28,711 bases of DNA from DAOUBP01 sp034432655 (GTDB lineage: Bacteria > Chloroflexota > Anaerolineae > CG2-30-64-16). Below the pieces are notes generated by a model. That model was not told the DNA's origin, searched no databases, and saw only the letters and a list, made by a program, of their open reading frames with translations. The DNA lies in the NCBI GenBank assembly GCA_034432655.1, contig DAOUBP010000076.1:1-28711 (forward strand), in the 5' to 3' direction. Positions 5,461-12,651 of the stretch are shown here, in pieces. The position numbers and the translations under genes are program-made. Positions within the stretch are counted from its first letter, which is position 1. Each line of letters starts with the position of its first letter.

Positions 5461-7809
5461 ATGGTACAAATCTGGCCGCAAGATTGCCACCTGGATAAAA
5501 ACGGCACGCTGTGGATCGGCGGTTGCCAGGCACGGGCGCTGGTCGAGGAGTTCGGCACGCCGCTGTACGTTTTCGACGAAGCCACGTTACGGGGCGGCGC
5601 CCGCGCGTACAAAGCTGCGCTGGCCGCCCATTACCCCGCCACCGCGCAGGCCGCGTACGCGTCCAAGGCCTACCTCTGCACCGCGATCGCCCAGCTCTTC
5701 GCCGAGGAAGGGCTCGACCTGGACGTGGTCTCCGGCGGTGAACTTTATGTCGCCTTACAGGCCGGCTTCCCGCCTGAACGCATCCACTTCCACGGCAACA
5801 ACAAATCCCGCGAGGAACTGATCCAGGCCCTCCAGGCCGGCATCGGCCGCATTGTCGTAGACAACTTCCACGAGCTGGAGCTGCTCACTGAGATGGTGGC
5901 GGATCACGCATCACGTATCACGCATCATGCATCACGCCTCCCCATCTGGCTCCGCCTCGCCCCCGGTGTCAGCGCACACACCCACAGCCACATCCAGACC
6001 GGCCAGGAGGACACGAAATTCGGCTTCTCCATCGCCTCCGGGGCCGCAGAACGCGCAGTGGTGCAGGCGCTGGCCGCGCCAGGTCTGGCGCCGGTCGGCC
6101 TGCACTGCCACATCGGCTCGCAGATCTACGAGCCGGAGGCGCTGGCGGCCGCAGCCGAACGGCTGATCACGTTTGCGGCCGAGATGCGCGACCGCCACGG
6201 CTTTGCGCTGCGCGAGCTGAGCCCCGGCGGCGGCTGGGGCGTGCCGATGACCGAAGATGACCCACCTGCGCCGGTGGAACCCTACGTCGCTGCGCTGAGC
6301 GCCGCGGTGGTCGCCGCTTGTAAGAGGCACGGCCTGCCTCTCCCCCACCTGGTGCTAGAGCCGGGCCGCTCGCTGGTCGCCCGGGCCGGAGTCGCGCTTT
6401 ATCGTGTGGGCGCGCGCAAGGAGATCCCCGGCGTGCGCACTTACGTCTCGGTGGACGGCGGCATGGCCGACAATATCCGGCCGGCGTTGTACGGGGCGCG
6501 GTATGCAGCGTTGCGAATGGCGAATGGCAAATCAACGAATGGCGAATCACGTAGCACCGATCACGCAGTACGCAATACGCAGTACGAAGTAGTCACCATC
6601 GCCGGCAAGTTTTGCGAATCGGGGGATGTGCTGATCCGTGACATCGCGCTGCCACGGCTGGAACCTGGTGACCTGCTCGCGGTGCCTATGGCAGGCGCGT
6701 ATACCCTGGCCATGGCCAGCAACTACAACCTGGCCCCGCGGCCGGCGGTCGTGTTGGTCAAGGACGGCCAGGCGCGCTTGATCCAACGGCGGGAAACCTA
6801 CGCCGACCTGGTCGCCCGAGACGTGTCTCTGACAGCTGACCCCATCACCCAAACGCCCACAACGCAGCACGCAGCACGCAATACGCAGCCCGCATCCCGC
6901 TTCACCAAATACCACGCCCACGGCAACGACTACATCGTGCTGGACCCGGCCGATTGGCCCGGGCCACCGGACGCCGAGGCGATCCGCCGCATCTGCGACC
7001 GGCATCGCGGGGTGGGCGCGGATGGCGTGCTCTGGGGGCCGACCTCACTCCCGGCCCCTCTGCTCACAGGAGAAGGGAGCAGCGATTCCCACTTCCCTGG
7101 CAGGGAGGGGGGCACGTTTGGCTTGCGCCTGTTCAACCCCGACGGGGGCGAGTTCGAGATCAGTGGCAACGGCCTGCGCATCTTTGCCCGCTACCTGTGG
7201 GATCGTGGGCTGCCGGCTGGACCGGATTTCACCATTTTGACCCCTGCGGGGCCGGTCACCGCGCACGTGTTGGACGCGGCTGGCGAGCGCATCGCGCTGG
7301 AGATGGGGCGGCTGTCGTTCCGCAGCGATGACATCGGGCTGCTGGGGCCGACGCGTGAAGTGATCGAGGAAGAGGTGGAGGTCGCGGGCCGGCGGCTGCG
7401 CATCACCGCGGTCACGATCGGGAATCCGCACTGCGTGGTGTTTGTAGAGGATCAGCCCTTCAGGGTCCCTGAAGGCCTCGAAGGGCTAACGCAACTTGCG
7501 CGGACCCTCGGCCCCGAGCTGGAGCGCCTGCCGCTCTATCCGCGCCGCACCAACGTCCAGTTCGTACGCGTGGCGGATGCGCACACACTCGATATCGCAA
7601 TCTGGGAGCGGGGCGCGGGGTATACGCTGGCTTCGGGCACATCGAGCTGCGCGGCTGCCGGCGCGGCCATCCGCACAGGCCGATGCGCAAGCCCGGTGAC
7701 CGTCCGCATGCCCGGCGGCGAGATGCTGGTCGAGGTCGCGGGCGATTGGTCGGTCCGGTTGACAGGTGCGGTAGCATTTGTGTGTCGAGGGGAATTTGCG
7801 GTCGCTTAG
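5461..7809 (+). CDS. Fused diaminopimelate decarboxylase-diaminopimelate epimerase
   Basis: A 782-aa fusion joining the last two lysine steps: DapF converts LL- to meso-diaminopimelate and LysA decarboxylates meso-diaminopimelate to L-lysine using PLP. The LysA half (about 1-455) has the PLP lysine in YASK (K69), HIGSQ (217-221), the GGG phosphate loop (256-258), EPGR (300-303) and CESGD with Cys385. The DapF half (about 480-782) keeps GNPHC (654-658) and ERGAG (716-720). However, both catalytic cysteines are serine: SGNG (Ser568) where CGNG is usual and ASGTSSC (Ser725) where ACGSGAC is usual. Epimerase activity is therefore uncertain. Four stretches (about 148-159, 353-374, 461-479, 526-552) are encoded by repeat DNA also seen between genes. 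The start ATG has GAGGTG four bases upstream. Confidence 0.93.
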   Translation: MVQIWPQDCHLDKNGTLWIGGCQARALVEEFGTPLYVFDEATLRGGARAYKAALAAHYPATAQAAYASKAYLCTAIAQLFAEEGLDLDVVSGGELYVALQAGFPPERIHFHGNNKSREELIQALQAGIGRIVVDNFHELELLTEMVADHASRITHHASRLPIWLRLAPGVSAHTHSHIQTGQEDTKFGFSIASGAAERAVVQALAAPGLAPVGLHCHIGSQIYEPEALAAAAERLITFAAEMRDRHGFALRELSPGGGWGVPMTEDDPPAPVEPYVAALSAAVVAACKRHGLPLPHLVLEPGRSLVARAGVALYRVGARKEIPGVRTYVSVDGGMADNIRPALYGARYAALRMANGKSTNGESRSTDHAVRNTQYEVVTIAGKFCESGDVLIRDIALPRLEPGDLLAVPMAGAYTLAMASNYNLAPRPAVVLVKDGQARLIQRRETYADLVARDVSLTADPITQTPTTQHAARNTQPASRFTKYHAHGNDYIVLDPADWPGPPDAEAIRRICDRHRGVGADGVLWGPTSLPAPLLTGEGSSDSHFPGREGGTFGLRLFNPDGGEFEISGNGLRIFARYLWDRGLPAGPDFTILTPAGPVTAHVLDAAGERIALEMGRLSFRSDDIGLLGPTREVIEEEVEVAGRRLRITAVTIGNPHCVVFVEDQPFRVPEGLEGLTQLARTLGPELERLPLYPRRTNVQFVRVADAHTLDIAIWERGAGYTLASGTSSCAAAGAAIRTGRCASPVTVRMPGGEMLVEVAGDWSVRLTGAVAFVCRGEFAVA
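5902..5938. repeat. ATCACGCATCACG-type repeat inside lysA
   Basis: Direct copies of ATCACGCATC and variants, read in frame as DHASRITHHASRL (about residues 148-160). The same motif occurs between fabF and the MATE-like gene at 10461-10506. Confidence 0.75.
6514..6590. repeat. GAATGGC and CGCAGTACGCAATACG repeats inside lysA
   Basis: GAATGGC/GAATCAC units (6514-6550) are followed by ACGCAGTACGCAATACGCAG (6563-6582). Both families appear in the same order in the intergenic array at 13594-13806. Here they are translated as about residues 353-374, between the dimer-interface GG.ADN segment and the CESGD motif. Confidence 0.8.
6858..6897. repeat. Repeat-derived linker between LysA and DapF domains
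   Basis: ACGCAGCACGCAGCACGCAATACGC-type DNA encodes a low-complexity, Thr/Gln-rich linker (about 461-479), placing a copy of the family exactly at the domain junction. Confidence 0.7.
7036..7116. repeat. CCTCACTCCCGGCCCC-type hairpin repeat inside the DapF domain
   Basis: This stretch encodes an insertion (about residues 526-552) between GVGADGVL and the LRLFNPDGG motif, where DapF normally has a shorter loop. It resembles the element at the 5' end of the GH99-like gene (21140-21215, opposite orientation): CCTC..CCCGGCC at one end and GCAGGGA.GGGG at the other. Confidence 0.65.
7457..7475. repeat. Perfect 9-bp palindrome inside the DapF domain
   Basis: CCTTCAGGG and CCCTGAAGG flank a single T in a surface-loop region (about residues 666-672). 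It looks like another short palindromic repeat read in frame. Confidence 0.6.
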
Positions 7810-7823
7810 AACATACCGGGTAC

Positions 7824-7876
7824 TGCGTACTGCGTACTACGTAGTCAAGCCTCATGCACGCAATACGCAGTACGCA
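7824..7876. terminator. Hairpin between convergent lysA-dapF and MFS genes
   Basis: TGCGTACTGCGTA (7824-7836) pairs perfectly over 13 bp with TACGCAGTACGCA (7864-7876) around a 27-nt loop. It occupies most of the 74-bp gap between two gene ends. It is made of the CGCAGTACGCAATACG repeat family and lacks a T-tract, so a bidirectional terminator role is inferred from position. Confidence 0.55.
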
Positions 7877-7883
7877 ATACGTG

Positions 7884-9089
7884 CTACGCCGCCCGTTTCA
7901 CCCGCACCTGGCTCAAACAGAACATGGCCAACACCAGGAAAGCCGCTGTGAAAGGCCAGATCACACGGTAGCTGGTCAGGTCCACCAGGGCGCCGGCCAG
8001 GATCGGGCCGGTGATGGCAGCCGCGGACGAGGCAAAGTAATACAGGCCGGTGTAAGCGCCGATGCTGCCCGACTTAGAGAGATCGTAGACCATCGGCAGC
8101 GAATTGATGTTCACCAGCGCCCAAAACGCGCCCATCACCGCCAGCAGCGCCAAAAGGACGAGTTGGCTGCGCGTGGCAAAAGCCAACAAGGTGCCGACGA
8201 CCATCCCCGCCAGCCCGACCGTGATCGTCGGCTTGCGGCCCACGCGGGTGGCGATCAGGCCGCTGGGGATGGCGAACAGGATCAGCGTTGCAGCAAACGC
8301 GGTGAGCATCTGCGTACCGGTGCCCACTGCGAGGCCCAAGATCTCCCGCGCGTAAAGGGTGAAGAACGCCTCGGTCGCGTTCCAACCGACAAACCAGGAG
8401 AAGATAGCACCCAGCAGGAAAAGGCCGCTGCGATCCGGATTGGTGACCACGTACTTGATATTGTCCCACAGCGTCGGGTCAGACGCGGCCTGGTCGGCAG
8501 CCGGATCAACCGGGGGTTCCTTGACCCGCCACAGGACGATGGCGATGGCGATCAGCATTACCGCTGCGCCGAAGATGAAGGGGATGGGCACGCCGATCTT
8601 GTAGAGCGCGCCGCCGGTGAAGAGCGCGATTGCCCCGCCCACGCCGCCCATCAGATTGATGACGCCGTTGGCCTTGCTGCGCTCTGCGGGGCGGAACAGA
8701 TCGCCCAGATACGCGATGGTGGGAGAGCGGAACAGTGCCATCCCGATGTTGGTGCCCAGGATAGCCAGGGCGATGAGCACGAAGTTGTGACGCACAAAGG
8801 GCACCAGGATGAAAAACACCGCAGCCAACGGCGCGCCCACCAGAAGCCAGGGTTTGCGCCGGCCAAACCGGGTATGGGTGCGGTCGGACCGGCTGCCGAC
8901 CCACGGTTGGAAGAACATATTGATGATGTTGTCCCAAGTGAGGATGAACCCGACCACCGCGGCGCTGAGGCCGAGATCCTTGAGCATCGGCGGGATCAAG
9001 CTGTTGAACAGGGGCCAGATGATGCTGATGCCGAAAAAGCCAAAACCGAGGACGAACGTGCTGCGCCAGGGAAAGGGTCGTTCAGCCAT
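7884..9089 (-). CDS. MFS transporter, GPH/SUT-like (sugar:cation symporter type)
   Basis: A 401-aa integral membrane protein, hydrophobic throughout and consistent with about 12 transmembrane helices. Between helices 2 and 3 it has SDRTHTRFGRRKPW (about 68-81), the loop typical of GPH-type and SLC45/plant-sucrose-type transporters. A second conserved element, ERSKANGVINLMGGVG, follows helix 4. A glycoside or disaccharide substrate is a family-based guess. It stands alone, divergent from fabF and convergent with lysA-dapF. The start is ATG at 9089 with AAGGA some 10 bases upstream. Confidence 0.88.
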   Translation of the reverse strand: MAERPFPWRSTFVLGFGFFGISIIWPLFNSLIPPMLKDLGLSAAVVGFILTWDNIINMFFQPWVGSRSDRTHTRFGRRKPWLLVGAPLAAVFFILVPFVRHNFVLIALAILGTNIGMALFRSPTIAYLGDLFRPAERSKANGVINLMGGVGGAIALFTGGALYKIGVPIPFIFGAAVMLIAIAIVLWRVKEPPVDPAADQAASDPTLWDNIKYVVTNPDRSGLFLLGAIFSWFVGWNATEAFFTLYAREILGLAVGTGTQMLTAFAATLILFAIPSGLIATRVGRKPTITVGLAGMVVGTLLAFATRSQLVLLALLAVMGAFWALVNINSLPMVYDLSKSGSIGAYTGLYYFASSAAAITGPILAGALVDLTSYRVIWPFTAAFLVLAMFCLSQVRVKRAA

Positions 9090-9140
9090 AAAAGAAGATT
9101 CCTTTCTTTGACGGGAATGGAACTGGGCGACGATGTTGCC

Positions 9141-9169
9141 ATCTTACCACAACCTGAACGGAGTGCCAA
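9141..9169 (-). promoter_or_regulatory. Predicted promoter of the MFS gene
   Basis: On the minus strand, TTGGCA (9164-9169) and TAAGAT (9141-9146) are 17 bp apart, giving a leader of about 45 nt. The -35 reaches the first base of the fabF start codon, so the divergent genes share this short region. No comparable promoter is clear for fabF. Confidence 0.55.
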
Positions 9170-10446
9170 TGACGAATCATCACAATCACAGAGGAAACCA
9201 TCGTGTGGTGGTGACGGGCCTGGGGGTGCTTTCGCCCCTGGGGTTGAACACTGCAAGCACCTGGCAAGGCTTGATCGAGGGGCAATCGGGCGTGACCGCA
9301 ATCACCGCCTTTGATGCCAGTGCCCTCCCCTCACGGGTTGCAGCCGCGCTGAAGGGGTTCGACGCTGGCCGCTACATGGACGCCAAAGAGGCCCGTCGTT
9401 ACTCTCCCTTCATCCAGTATGCGCTGATCGCCGCCATGGAGGCTCTGGCGCAAGCCGGGCTGGACCTGGCCCACGAAGATCCCAGCCGCGTCGGCGTGGA
9501 GATCGGCAGCGCGCTGGGCGGGGTGCAGATCATCGAAGAGCAGCGGCTGGTGTTGGAAAGCCGCGGGGTGCGGGCGGTCAACCCGACCATGTTGCCCGCC
9601 GTGCTAATCAATTCGGCTGCCTGTGCCGTAGCGATCCGTTACGGCATCCACGGCCCGGTCAGCGCGCCGGTTGCAGCCTGTGCCACCGGCGCAGTGGCGA
9701 TCGGCGAGGCGGCGCGCCGGCTGGCCGCAGGCGAGGCCGATGTGATGATCGCAGGGGGCAGCGAGAGCGTGATGACACCGCTGGGGCTGGCCGTGTTCGG
9801 CCGGTTGGGCGCGCTATCCACTCGCAACGACCCTCCTGCGCGCGCCTGTGCGCCCTTCTCGGCCGACCGGGACGGCACCGTGGTGGGTGAGGGCGCAGCC
9901 TTGCTGGTGTTGGAGACCGCAGAACATGCGTTGGGCCGCGGCGCGACGATCCTGGCCGAGCTGGTGGGCTACGGCCTCACCTCCGACGCGTTCCACCTGG
10001 TCGCCCCGGCCCCGGATGGCGCCAGCGCCGCGCGGGCCATGGCCCAGGCGCTGGAGACGGCAGGGCTTGCGCCGGCCGAGGTGGACTACATCTGTGCGCA
10101 CGGCACCGGCACCCCGCTGAACGACGCCTCGGAAACCGCGGCCATCAAGCTGGCGCTGGGCGAGCACGCCTACCGGACGCCGGTCAGCTCCATCAAGGGC
10201 GCAGTGGGCCATATGTTAGGCGCGGCCGGCGCGATCTCGGCTGTAGCGGCCGTGCAAGCCATCTGCACCGGGACGATCCCGCCCACCATCAACTACGAAC
10301 GCCCCGATCCGCAATGCGACCTGGACTACGTGCCCAACACAGCCCGCCGGGTAACGGTGAACACGGCACTGGTCAACGCGTTCGGTTTCGGCGGCCAAAA
10401 CGCGTCGCTGGCGTTCCGGCGGTGGGAAGAGGGAGAAGGGATATGA
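9169..10446 (+). CDS. fabF: Beta-ketoacyl-ACP synthase II
   Basis: A condensing enzyme of fatty acid elongation: it joins malonyl-ACP to an acyl chain through a cysteine thioester. The 425-aa protein has the full Cys-His-His triad: Cys171 in AACATGA, His311 in CAHGTGTPLND and His348 in GAVGHMLGAAG, plus the C-terminal NAFGFGGQN loop. The start chosen is ATG at 9169, with GGAG five bases upstream; an in-frame start at 9133 lacks a ribosome site. No acpP, fabD or fabG lies beside it, so this is an isolated or extra copy and a role in a special acyl chain cannot be excluded. It overlaps the predicted promoter of the divergent MFS gene. Confidence 0.95.
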   Translation: MTNHHNHRGNHRVVVTGLGVLSPLGLNTASTWQGLIEGQSGVTAITAFDASALPSRVAAALKGFDAGRYMDAKEARRYSPFIQYALIAAMEALAQAGLDLAHEDPSRVGVEIGSALGGVQIIEEQRLVLESRGVRAVNPTMLPAVLINSAACAVAIRYGIHGPVSAPVAACATGAVAIGEAARRLAAGEADVMIAGGSESVMTPLGLAVFGRLGALSTRNDPPARACAPFSADRDGTVVGEGAALLVLETAEHALGRGATILAELVGYGLTSDAFHLVAPAPDGASAARAMAQALETAGLAPAEVDYICAHGTGTPLNDASETAAIKLALGEHAYRTPVSSIKGAVGHMLGAAGAISAVAAVQAICTGTIPPTINYERPDPQCDLDYVPNTARRVTVNTALVNAFGFGGQNASLAFRRWEEGEGI

Positions 10447-10460
10447 AATGTGAAAAGCAC

Positions 10461-10506
10461 GATGCGTGATGTACGACGTCTCACGCATCACATATCACGC
10501 ATCACA
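10461..10506. terminator. Hairpin/repeat between convergent fabF and MATE-like gene
   Basis: GATGCGTGA (10461-10469) pairs perfectly with TCACGCATC (10481-10489); a further ATCACGCATCACATC copy follows. The repeat type matches the one inside lysA at 5902-5938. It fills the 55-bp gap between the two stop codons, so a bidirectional terminator role is plausible. Confidence 0.5.
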
Positions 10507-11836
10507 TCAATTCTCGTCCTGCCCTGTCACCGAGCGCCGGCCGCGCGCGCCAGCGCAACCAGGCCGTCTGCGCCAGGGTCGCGAGCACCATCCCGGCCAG
10601 GCCAACGTAAAGGCCGGTAACCTGGCCCCAGGCGACGCCGGCCGAAAGCACGACCGCGCTGGTCAGCAGGAAAACCGCAACCGATTCGGTGATGCCACGT
10701 GTGCGCCGGCTATGCAGGATCGCGCCTTGATACCAGCTTTGCAGCGTGCTGAGCGCGGGCATGGGCAGCGCCACCCATAGCCCACGGCGCGCCATGTCCG
10801 CCAGCTCGGGCGAGAGCGCCGAAACGTTCTGGAACCACAGGCGACTCAACGGGGTCGCGGCCACCAGCGCCAGGACTGCGGTCGTGCCCACGGCCAGGAG
10901 CAGTGTGAACCGACGCAATGCCCGCCGCGCGGCCGGCTCGTCCAACAGCGCCACCACCACCTCGTTGAAGGCGATCCCCAGCCCGCGCGCCATGAAAACC
11001 AGGCCCGTCACCACCGGCCAGGCCGCCAGCGACGCCAGCGGCTGGGGCATCCGGCTCAGCGCCGCGCTGCCGATGGGCTGAGCCAACAACGTCAGCAGCG
11101 ATGTAAAGACCAACGGAATGTAAAACGCAAAGAAGGCCGCGTAGGTCAGCGGCGGCTCGACCGGGGGCTGGGCACGCAGTTCGTTGCGCAGCACCGGCCG
11201 CACCCGAATCCCCGCAAAGATCGCCTCGCTGACCACCCCCGCTGCCACTGCGCCTGTAGCTACTACGATGCCGGGGATCGTCCCCACTGCCAGGCCGATC
11301 AGCAACACCGTCAGGTCGGCCGCCAATCGGATCATCGTGCCCGCGCCGACCGAGCGCGAATGCCCGAAGCGGATCAGCACCCCCTGGTTGAAGCGCCGAT
11401 ACGCGATGGACCAGGTCCACGGGGTCATGATCATCAGCCCCACCCGCGCCGGCTCGACGATCGCCTCCGGCACGCCCAGGATACCGCGCGCCACCACGTA
11501 GTACAACGGCGTGAACGCCACCAGCACATGCAAGGCAGTCAAGGTTGCGCCCGCGGCCATCATATAGTGCCAGATCTTGCGGTACGAGGCCCAATCCTTG
11601 CTGAGGGCGGTGGACGCGGCCAGCAGCATGATGATCGGCGACTCGATGATCAGCGCCAACGGGAACACCACGCCCCCGTAAGCGGCCAGGTTCACCTCTG
11701 GCGCGGGCAGCCGGGCGACGATCGCGCTGAGCGCGGGCAGCTCCGCGCCCATCAGCAGCCAGCTCGCGGCCAGCGGCCACCAGGTGCGCGCGATGCGGGC
11801 AAGGGTGAGGGGTGGGTGCATTCCTTCAGGCTTCAT
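10502..11836 (-). CDS. Polytopic membrane protein, MATE/ANKH-like
   Basis: A protein of about 444 aa with roughly 12 hydrophobic segments and few charged loops. Overall texture and the conserved-looking blocks (YRRFNQGVLIRFGHSRS and LQSWYQGAILHSRRTRG in matching places of the two halves) suggest an internally duplicated carrier of the MATE/MVF clan. Parts recall the ANKH phosphate/citrate exporter family, but the similarity is only by eye and the substrate is unknown. The start is uncertain: ATG at 11836 or at 11821, neither with a strong ribosome site. The frame is open to 11947, but that passes through a good promoter (11880-11909), so the longer form is rejected. Divergent from the small gene at 11940. 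Confidence 0.7.
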   Translation of the reverse strand: MKPEGMHPPLTLARIARTWWPLAASWLLMGAELPALSAIVARLPAPEVNLAAYGGVVFPLALIIESPIIMLLAASTALSKDWASYRKIWHYMMAAGATLTALHVLVAFTPLYYVVARGILGVPEAIVEPARVGLMIMTPWTWSIAYRRFNQGVLIRFGHSRSVGAGTMIRLAADLTVLLIGLAVGTIPGIVVATGAVAAGVVSEAIFAGIRVRPVLRNELRAQPPVEPPLTYAAFFAFYIPLVFTSLLTLLAQPIGSAALSRMPQPLASLAAWPVVTGLVFMARGLGIAFNEVVVALLDEPAARRALRRFTLLLAVGTTAVLALVAATPLSRLWFQNVSALSPELADMARRGLWVALPMPALSTLQSWYQGAILHSRRTRGITESVAVFLLTSAVVLSAGVAWGQVTGLYVGLAGMVLATLAQTAWLRWRARPALGDRAGRELM

Positions 11837-11879
11837 AGATGACGTTGCGATCGTTGATCGGCGGTCAAAACACCACGCC

Positions 11880-11909
11880 ATTGTAGCGCAGGTGTGCGGG
11901 ATGTGACAA
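11880..11909 (-). promoter_or_regulatory. Predicted promoter of the MATE-like gene
   Basis: On the minus strand, TTGTCA (11904-11909) and TACAAT (11880-11885) are separated by 18 bp, giving a leader of about 40 nt before the ATG at 11836. It argues against translation starting at 11947. Confidence 0.6.
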
Positions 11910-11939
11910 TTCCGCAACAGCCCTGGCCACAATCGGTTC

Positions 11940-12536
11940 ATGATCAAGGACAGCGGGAGGCAACCCTTTGTTCATGGGGAACGCCGCGGCGGGTGGGAGG
12001 CCGTGAACGAAGCCTATGGGAACCCCCCACGCTCGACCGAACAGATTTTGCATCCTGAGCGCTATCACGAGCAAGACGCGCCGCTGGCGGTGGAACTGCC
12101 AGACCTGGCCAGGGTACTGGGCAATCCGTGGCAGGAGGCCGACCGGGATGTGATGGGGGAGCTGGGGCTGCGGCTTTACCTGCGTCAGCACGTTGGGCCA
12201 ACGATGGCCGAGCTGGCTGCAGCAGGCTGGGGTGGCGACAGCTATGTCCTGTTGCACAGCGGCGAGCAAGGCCCCTATCTGCTGGTGATCCTGACACAAT
12301 GGGATGACCGGGACGAGGCAGATCAATTCTGGACGCTCTATCAAGTCGCGATGAGCCATCGCCGCGCCTACGAGGAAGAGGTCAAGACCCTGGTGGGCGA
12401 GCCCGCCGGCCGCTGGTGGCGGGGCGCCACAAACGTCACCTTCGCCCGCCAGCAGGATGACCGCGTGTTGATCGTCATCGGCCCGGATACGGAAACGATT
12501 GAGGCGGTCGTGGCCGGTTTGGAAACCGCCAAATAG
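11940..12536 (+). CDS. Conserved protein of unknown function, probably N-terminally truncated
   Basis: A 198-aa protein. From about residue 12 it carries PFVHGERRGGWEAVNEAY and PPRSTEQILHPERY, blocks I recognise from the C-terminal half of larger (roughly 400-aa) uncharacterised secreted or lipoproteins of Chloroflexota. It then has GELGLRLYLRQH and AAGWGGDSYVLL, a block that recurs in those proteins. The expected N-terminal part is absent: the region upstream is only the promoter of the divergent gene. The first 11 residues look unrelated, no ribosome site precedes the ATG and there is no signal peptide. It is either a decaying fragment or a shortened cytosolic derivative; the remaining frame is intact. 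The family assignment is from memory and needs a search. Confidence 0.6.
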   Translation: MIKDSGRQPFVHGERRGGWEAVNEAYGNPPRSTEQILHPERYHEQDAPLAVELPDLARVLGNPWQEADRDVMGELGLRLYLRQHVGPTMAELAAAGWGGDSYVLLHSGEQGPYLLVILTQWDDRDEADQFWTLYQVAMSHRRAYEEEVKTLVGEPAGRWWRGATNVTFARQQDDRVLIVIGPDTETIEAVVAGLETAK

Positions 12537-12556
12537 CCCGCCTGATCGCGCCCAAC

Positions 12557-12595
12557 AACACACCCGAAGGCATGCGATGCGCCTTCGGGTGTGTT
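12557..12595. terminator. 15-bp hairpin between convergent genes
   Basis: AACACACCCGAAGGC (12557-12571) pairs perfectly with GCCTTCGGGTGTGTT (12581-12595) around 9 bases. It lies just after the stop at 12536 and before the end of the UDP-glucuronate decarboxylase gene at 12648, so it can serve both strands. Confidence 0.75.
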
Positions 12596-12622
12596 CGCGT
12601 CTGGCTTGAAACCGGCCGTGCT

Positions 12623-12651
12623 GTAGGGCAAATCCTGCGGAGTTGCCCTAC
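12623..12651. terminator. Second hairpin overlapping the UXS stop codon
   Basis: GTAGGGCAA (12623-12631) and TTGCCCTAC (12643-12651) pair perfectly around 11 bases; the right arm contains the stop codon of the minus-strand gene. A likely termination or mRNA-end-protecting hairpin. Confidence 0.55.

Noticed and set aside
5310..5612. N-terminal extension of TetR
   Set aside because: Runs through the operator and two promoters; AGGAG precedes the ATG at 5309.
7854..9314. 486-aa plus-strand open frame opposite the MFS gene
   Set aside because: Antisense shadow of the transporter, also running into fabF in a different frame; hydrophilic junk composition.
11837..11947. N-terminal extension of the MATE-like protein
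   Set aside because: Includes a good promoter (11880-11909) and adds Cys/His/Arg-rich unconserved residues.
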